From Oxyruncus cristatus (taxonomy: Eukaryota; Chordata; Aves; Passeriformes; Cotingidae): a stretch of DNA of 64,000 bases. Positions 59,667 to 64,000 of this stretch are shown here, piece by piece. Location of the stretch: NCBI GenBank assembly GCA_013399855.1, contig VXAY01004120.1, forward strand, positions 1-64,000, in the 5' to 3' direction. Numbering within the stretch: position 1 is the stretch's first letter; every line of letters begins with the position of its first letter. The translations under genes and the position numbers were made by a program. The notes under the pieces are model-generated. The model worked only from the letters and a program-made list of their open reading frames with translations. It made no database searches and had not been told where the DNA came from.

Positions 59667-59694
59667 CCCACACCCCCCCCTCCACCCCAATCCC
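59667..59694 (-). other. C-rich run; minus-strand G-quadruplex motif
   Basis: The + strand C-runs are CCC (59667-59669), eight C (59673-59680), CCCC (59685-59688) and CCC (59692-59694). On the minus strand they give four G-runs with loops of three or four bases. A short CA-rich stretch precedes it at about 59657-59672. Confidence 0.6.
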
Positions 59695-60147
59695 ACAAGA
59701 GCTCAGGCTGGAGAAGACATTGCAACCAAATGGATAAAGCAGGGAATCTGCAAGAGGGTCAGGATGGCGTTTCTGGTTGCCTTGCTTTCATCCTCCAAAA
59801 TGAAGGTGTCACTTGATGGGAGATGGAATGAATCCCACTGCTCTGCCCCAGTGTGTGACATTCCCACCAGCCTTGCTTGTCCCCCAGCTGGGATGCTTTG
59901 ACCTGGAGCAGCAGTGCTGTCTCCCCTCCCCGTCTTAGCCAAAATGAAACCCTAAAATCTTAATGTTGCATTCATAAAGCAAGTTCAAATTACTAAACCA
60001 AGGATTGTATTTTTGAATATTTATTTGCTCTTTAAATGTTCTTTTAATTTGAAATTTCCAAGCAGAACACTGTGTCAGACTAGAAAAGATGATATATTTT
60101 TCATTTTGAAGGAATCTTGGAGAAAATAGACGCAATTAAAACAATGT

Positions 60148-60191
60148 TTCCAAACAGTGTTTGGAAGAGAAGGGACTTGAAACTGTCCCTT
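60148..60191. repeat. Two adjacent perfect inverted repeats (hairpins)
   Basis: TTCCAAAC-AGT-GTTTGGAA (60148-60166) has an 8-bp perfect stem with a 3-base loop. Three bases later AAGGGAC (60170-60176) and GTCCCTT (60185-60191) form a 7-bp stem with an 8-base loop. The stems are too short for a microRNA precursor. Confidence 0.75.
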
Positions 60192-61826
60192 TAGGTTTGC
60201 ACCATGAGAGACCCAAGTTTTCTGCTGTAGAAATGGCCTGAACAAATTGTTGACTGCAGCTCTGCTCATATGACATCCTGACCAAGGTTCAAAGCTGCCT
60301 GAAGAGTAGGTGTTATCAGAAATCCTGCTTTGTGCCTGTGTGTCACAACATTAATGTTAAGAAATTATGTTTAAAATGATAGTCTTGAGTTAGAATAAAA
60401 CTCATTGTGCTATGAGGAAAAGTTTTTATTTGCTTTAGGAGAGAGTTTATTTCCATGTAGAGCTAATTTGGATGTGATACAGCCCAGGGTGGAAAAGATA
60501 GTGGGATGTCAGCCCATTTCCTCCTTTCCTGGGGTAAAATATGCCAAGTAACATATTACTCCTAGGGAACTAGTAAATCCATGCAAATTGGAAAGTGAGG
60601 ATTTTATCTTCTCTCCCGGTTCTCTGCTCACCTCCTGCCTCTGTAAGTGTTCAAATATTGGCCTATACTGGAAAACACAAACTGATAACCACATTGTCAG
60701 AGATGGGATTTTAATTTTGTACCTGCGTTTTTGTCAGTGCAGGGCTAAGGGGAGCACTGTCTTGTTTGGTCTACTTTATTTTGCCTACAAAAGCGAGTAA
60801 GCTATACAAATGCAATTACTATTACATGCACAACTGCACCCATATTGAGGCATGTGCCTGGCTGAGCAGGATGCCACTCTAACCACCGCAGGCAAGTGAA
60901 CTCCCTAGCACAGGCAGACCCTTAAATTGGATTGCCTGATCCATGAAATGCTAGTGCTCTGTCTAAAATTCCCCTTGAAAGCCTTAAAGCCCTGTACAAG
61001 TTTCATCGGGGTCTTAACAATGTGGTAGTGGTGGATTAGTTTTTCAACCACAGTTAAGGTTTCCTGACTTTCCTGGGAATCTAAGTCCTTTTTGCACGTT
61101 GATGCTGTCCTGTCAGTAATTGAACCTTTGGAGCATGGATATTTCTTTTCTCATGAAAATGTAATGGAAATAGGATGCTTAAACCAAAATTCACACTTCT
61201 AAATTTCTTGTCCTTAGTTGGGCAGCTTATGGACTCTTCCTTCGATCTTCCTCCTCCTCTTTCCGTGCTGCTGATTTGCATTTGCCTGTCCTGTTATATT
61301 TGTGTGACTAAACAGAGGGACAAAGCGTCTAATTAAGGTATTTAAATAAATGTATTAGTGTGAAGACTTTTGGATCACTTCCTGGTGTCAGGCAGGACTG
61401 TTTATGCCATATGGTGCCGCTGTGAAATGCCACTGGAGCCACTTCACTGGGCTGCATCTCCTGGGGATGGCTGGGGACAGGCTGGGACAACAGGGGAGCA
61501 GTGGTGAGTACCTGCTGACACAAAACCACCACACCTTACCTGTGCTGTCTGTGCTGCCTTGCTGCTCACAGTGCTCATCTAATCTGGTGAGGATTCCAAT
61601 ATAGAAGTAATACTTCTTACAAGTAGAAGTAATTTTTGTTACATCTTCTTTATAGACCCCTTGTATGACTGGAACAGCTCTGGTGGGCAATAAATGCATC
61701 CAATTCTACATGTTTTGAGCAACGAGTATTTTACTAGCACCTCTGGAACACAGCTCTAGATCCTGGTTTTCCTCATTAAGATGTTTCTACATGTACCTAG
61801 TTGAGAAGATGCAGTGAAAAAGCAAC

Positions 61827-61839
61827 TTTTTTTTTTTTT
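61827..61839 (+). repeat. Homopolymer T tract (13 bases)
   Basis: Thirteen uninterrupted T; a simple repeat. Confidence 0.85.
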
Positions 61840-64000
61840 GCGTTCCTCAGCAGCTGAGCTTTTCTGTTGCTTTGACTTTTGGCATTAAGGAGCACTATTG
61901 TCAGAGCAGTGGGGGAAGGGAGGATTTGCGTGTTCAGGTCTCTCTCTGTCTCAAGATAACATTAAATCCAAAAGACCAAATCAGGGTGTCACGCTCATAA
62001 TGCTTAGTCTTCCAGTGATGTGTCATCTTCCAATGCTGAAATTTATGGGGAGGAAAGAGGCTGAGATGGCAAACACTACAAAGTTGGGAACAAATGCAAG
62101 CTAGAAAACTTGCAGTACGTAATGTCACAGAGATCTCATTTTAGCACACAAAATCAGGCAAATACTTAGGATTAGGGCCTGACTCAGCCTCATCTCCCTT
62201 GTAATCCTCCAAATCTTCAAGTTTTTAGGCCTTTCATTTAGCTCTAAGCAGCCTGCCTATGTGGTCACGCTGGTTGATGTAGGTCACTGCACGGCACTGG
62301 ACTTTGAAGTGCAGCACCGGGGTCAGGACACATCCCTGGTGCTTGGGAGGTGACAGGGTCTCATGACACATTGCCCCGATGTAGCTGAGGTCAGGCAGCA
62401 GCTTCAACTTTGGACTGGAAATGCCACGGTGCCAATTCTGGGAAGCTTCTCAGGAAGTGGAAAGCCTTACAGCAGACTTGGAGCTCAGGATATGAATGGA
62501 GGATGTCCAGAATGGCTTCTTTGCTGCTGTTGGCATCATCTGCTAATGCAACACCTGACGGACGATAAATCCCTGACCGTTCACCTTTGTCGTCATCTGT
62601 GCATCACCGTCTATTTATACCATCACTGGTGCTGTAATCTTAGAACTGTAATTTTATAGGCCCCACGTGGCTGTGGTGTCAGTAGTGAATGAATGTGGAT
62701 GTAGAAGCTGGAAGTTTTGCCCAGGTTTTTTTGAGTAGCAGCCCATTTTAATGTGCTGTTTGCTGCCTTTCCCAGGGAGAGGGTATGAAGCTTTGGGAAT
62801 TCCTGAGCTGGAGAATTGCAAGGTGGGAATAACATTTATTATGTGCAGGAAGAACAGTGGTGTATTCCCCACTGTCTCACCCCAAATATTTCCCTTTAAT
62901 ACTCTTTTCCTTCAAATACTAAACTTGCTTTTTGAATCAGTAGTATATTCTTCAGTGATACACAAGTTATGCAGTGGGTTATTGTGGGCTGTTGAAGATT
63001 GTGATTTTCCCTTGGAAGCCAGAGGGCAACCCTTGTTCTCTTCCAGAACCTCAGTACCAGAAGCTGAGAGCCTGGCCTTGGGGGTGAGATAGGGCAGGAC
63101 AAAGTGATGATATTTTTCTCTTACACTGTAGTGTGGAGGGACATGTTTTTGTGTTACTGTACGTTCAGCTGTGTAAGTTGGGTCTGACAGTGGACCATTT
63201 CTCCAGTTATTCCTCAGGATCACAGTTACTAAAGACTCAAATAGGGGTTTTCCCATGACCTCCAAAAAATTCAGTATCAAGATCATCAGAGACATCTGCC
63301 TCTGACTGCCAGTGCTTTAAGGCAGTTATTTTAGGCAGTCTGGATCATCCCATGCTTGTGTGCCCAGACATACTCAGGAAAACTTTTCCCATCCATAGGA
63401 ACCATGCACCTGGCTTCTCACTGAGGCACTTGACAGAGTCTATAGAATACCAGAATCACCAGGGCAAGTTTCCAAATTGCTGATTTGGATCTAAACTGCA
63501 AGACAAACACTTTATTTGTTGAGGTCTGAGAGCCTCCCTTCCCCTCTCTCACTCATGGCCACTGCAGCAGCTGGGACTTGTGCTTCATCAACAGCACCAA
63601 GTGCTGGAGGACCAGAGGGCAAATATTAATCAGAGGCTCTGAACGAGAATAGATTTTTGCACTGACAGTGGTGCTGCTCACAGGGCAGTGCTGTAAGCTG
63701 TGGAGGAGGGCAAAACTTCGCTGTGTAACCATCTGCCCCTCTATCAGTCCTCACTAATGCTCTCCACAGGCTTGACTGTAGCCTTTGTCTGTCTTCATGT
63801 CAGCGCTCATGGTTGCTGCTCTTCATCCTGCTCCTGGTGCTAATTGTTGAGCAGTACATTCCGAATCCAGTGGACAGGCAACCCACTACTTTGAGAGCAT
63901 ATCTCAGGTGCTGCCTCCAAAACCCAGTTTTAGCTTGTTCTTTACATCTGAGAGTGAAAGTCACCACAGTGCCCACGGACTGTTTCTGGAAAGTGGCATC

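Larger units (their letters stand above)
22722..64000 (+). other. SLCO3A1: SLCO3A1 intron 2, 5' portion (over 41 kb)
   Basis: No sequence encoding the next part of the transporter (the TM5 region beginning Ile-Leu-Phe-Thr-Met-Leu-Val-Phe-Gly) appears on the + strand to the end of the window. Intron 2 is therefore at least 41,279 bases long here. Very long early introns are known for SLCO3A1 in mammals. The intron carries three young CR1 pieces, MIR-like remnants and simple repeats, with no recognisable nested gene on either strand. Confidence 0.85.
56561..64000. other. Intron 2 block without genes, 56561 to the window end
   Basis: Holds the C11/A8 homopolymer pair, a GATA-motif cluster, a 17-bp tandem duplication, a minus-strand G-quadruplex motif, paired inverted repeats at 60148-60191 and a T13 tract at 61827-61839. 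No exon of SLCO3A1 or another gene was recognised on either strand. Confidence 0.65.

Noticed and set aside
1..64000. CRISPR arrays, tRNA or rRNA genes, operons, or a nested novel gene system
   Set aside because: No regularly spaced repeats, no tRNA A/B-box pair with a cloverleaf, no rRNA-like sequence and no linked recognisable coding genes were seen. The window reads as intron of one vertebrate gene.

Overview
The window is nuclear DNA from a bird. Its CR1 retrotransposon copies are the main evidence: 5'-truncated pieces that end in the typical 3' octamer near ATTCTATG and keep the stock phrases of avian CR1 3' ends. Long introns, faint MIR-like SINE remnants and the absence of any dense or operon-like coding support a vertebrate. 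One stretch (about 8912-9310) resembles an LTR known from many non-galliform birds. That is recognition from memory and only a weak hint about lineage.

One coding exon can be supported. It lies at 22256-22721 on the + strand and is the second coding exon of SLCO3A1 (OATP-D / OATP3A1), a 12-helix organic anion transporter. It encodes 155 codons plus one base, spanning transmembrane segments 2 to 4 and the second extracellular loop. A pyrimidine-rich acceptor and a consensus donor bound it. Everything else is intron, repeats or possible regulatory DNA of the same gene. Positions 1-22255 are the 3' part of intron 1. The CpG-rich first 320 bases suggest the promoter and exon 1 lie just upstream of the window. 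Positions 22722-64000 are the 5' part of intron 2, and no recognisable exon 3 appears before the window ends.

The introns hold four CR1 pieces (an old one at 21198-21612, younger ones at 26183-26288, 30817-31096 and 33283-33580), an LTR-like repeat, several MIR-like remnants, homopolymer tracts, short tandem or direct duplications, G-quadruplex motifs and small palindromes. The many open frames of 60-170 codons elsewhere have random-looking composition and no recognisable product. I did not annotate them.

I found no undescribed multi-gene system. The observations most worth a second look are: (1) SLCO3A1 exon 2 begins with a perfect 5' splice-site sequence directly after its acceptor, a layout seen at recursive-splicing exons; (2) the two unresolved bases of the window sit inside a G-quadruplex-type run in the CpG island; (3) a very compact G-quadruplex motif in intron 1; (4) a GATA-motif cluster in intron 2.
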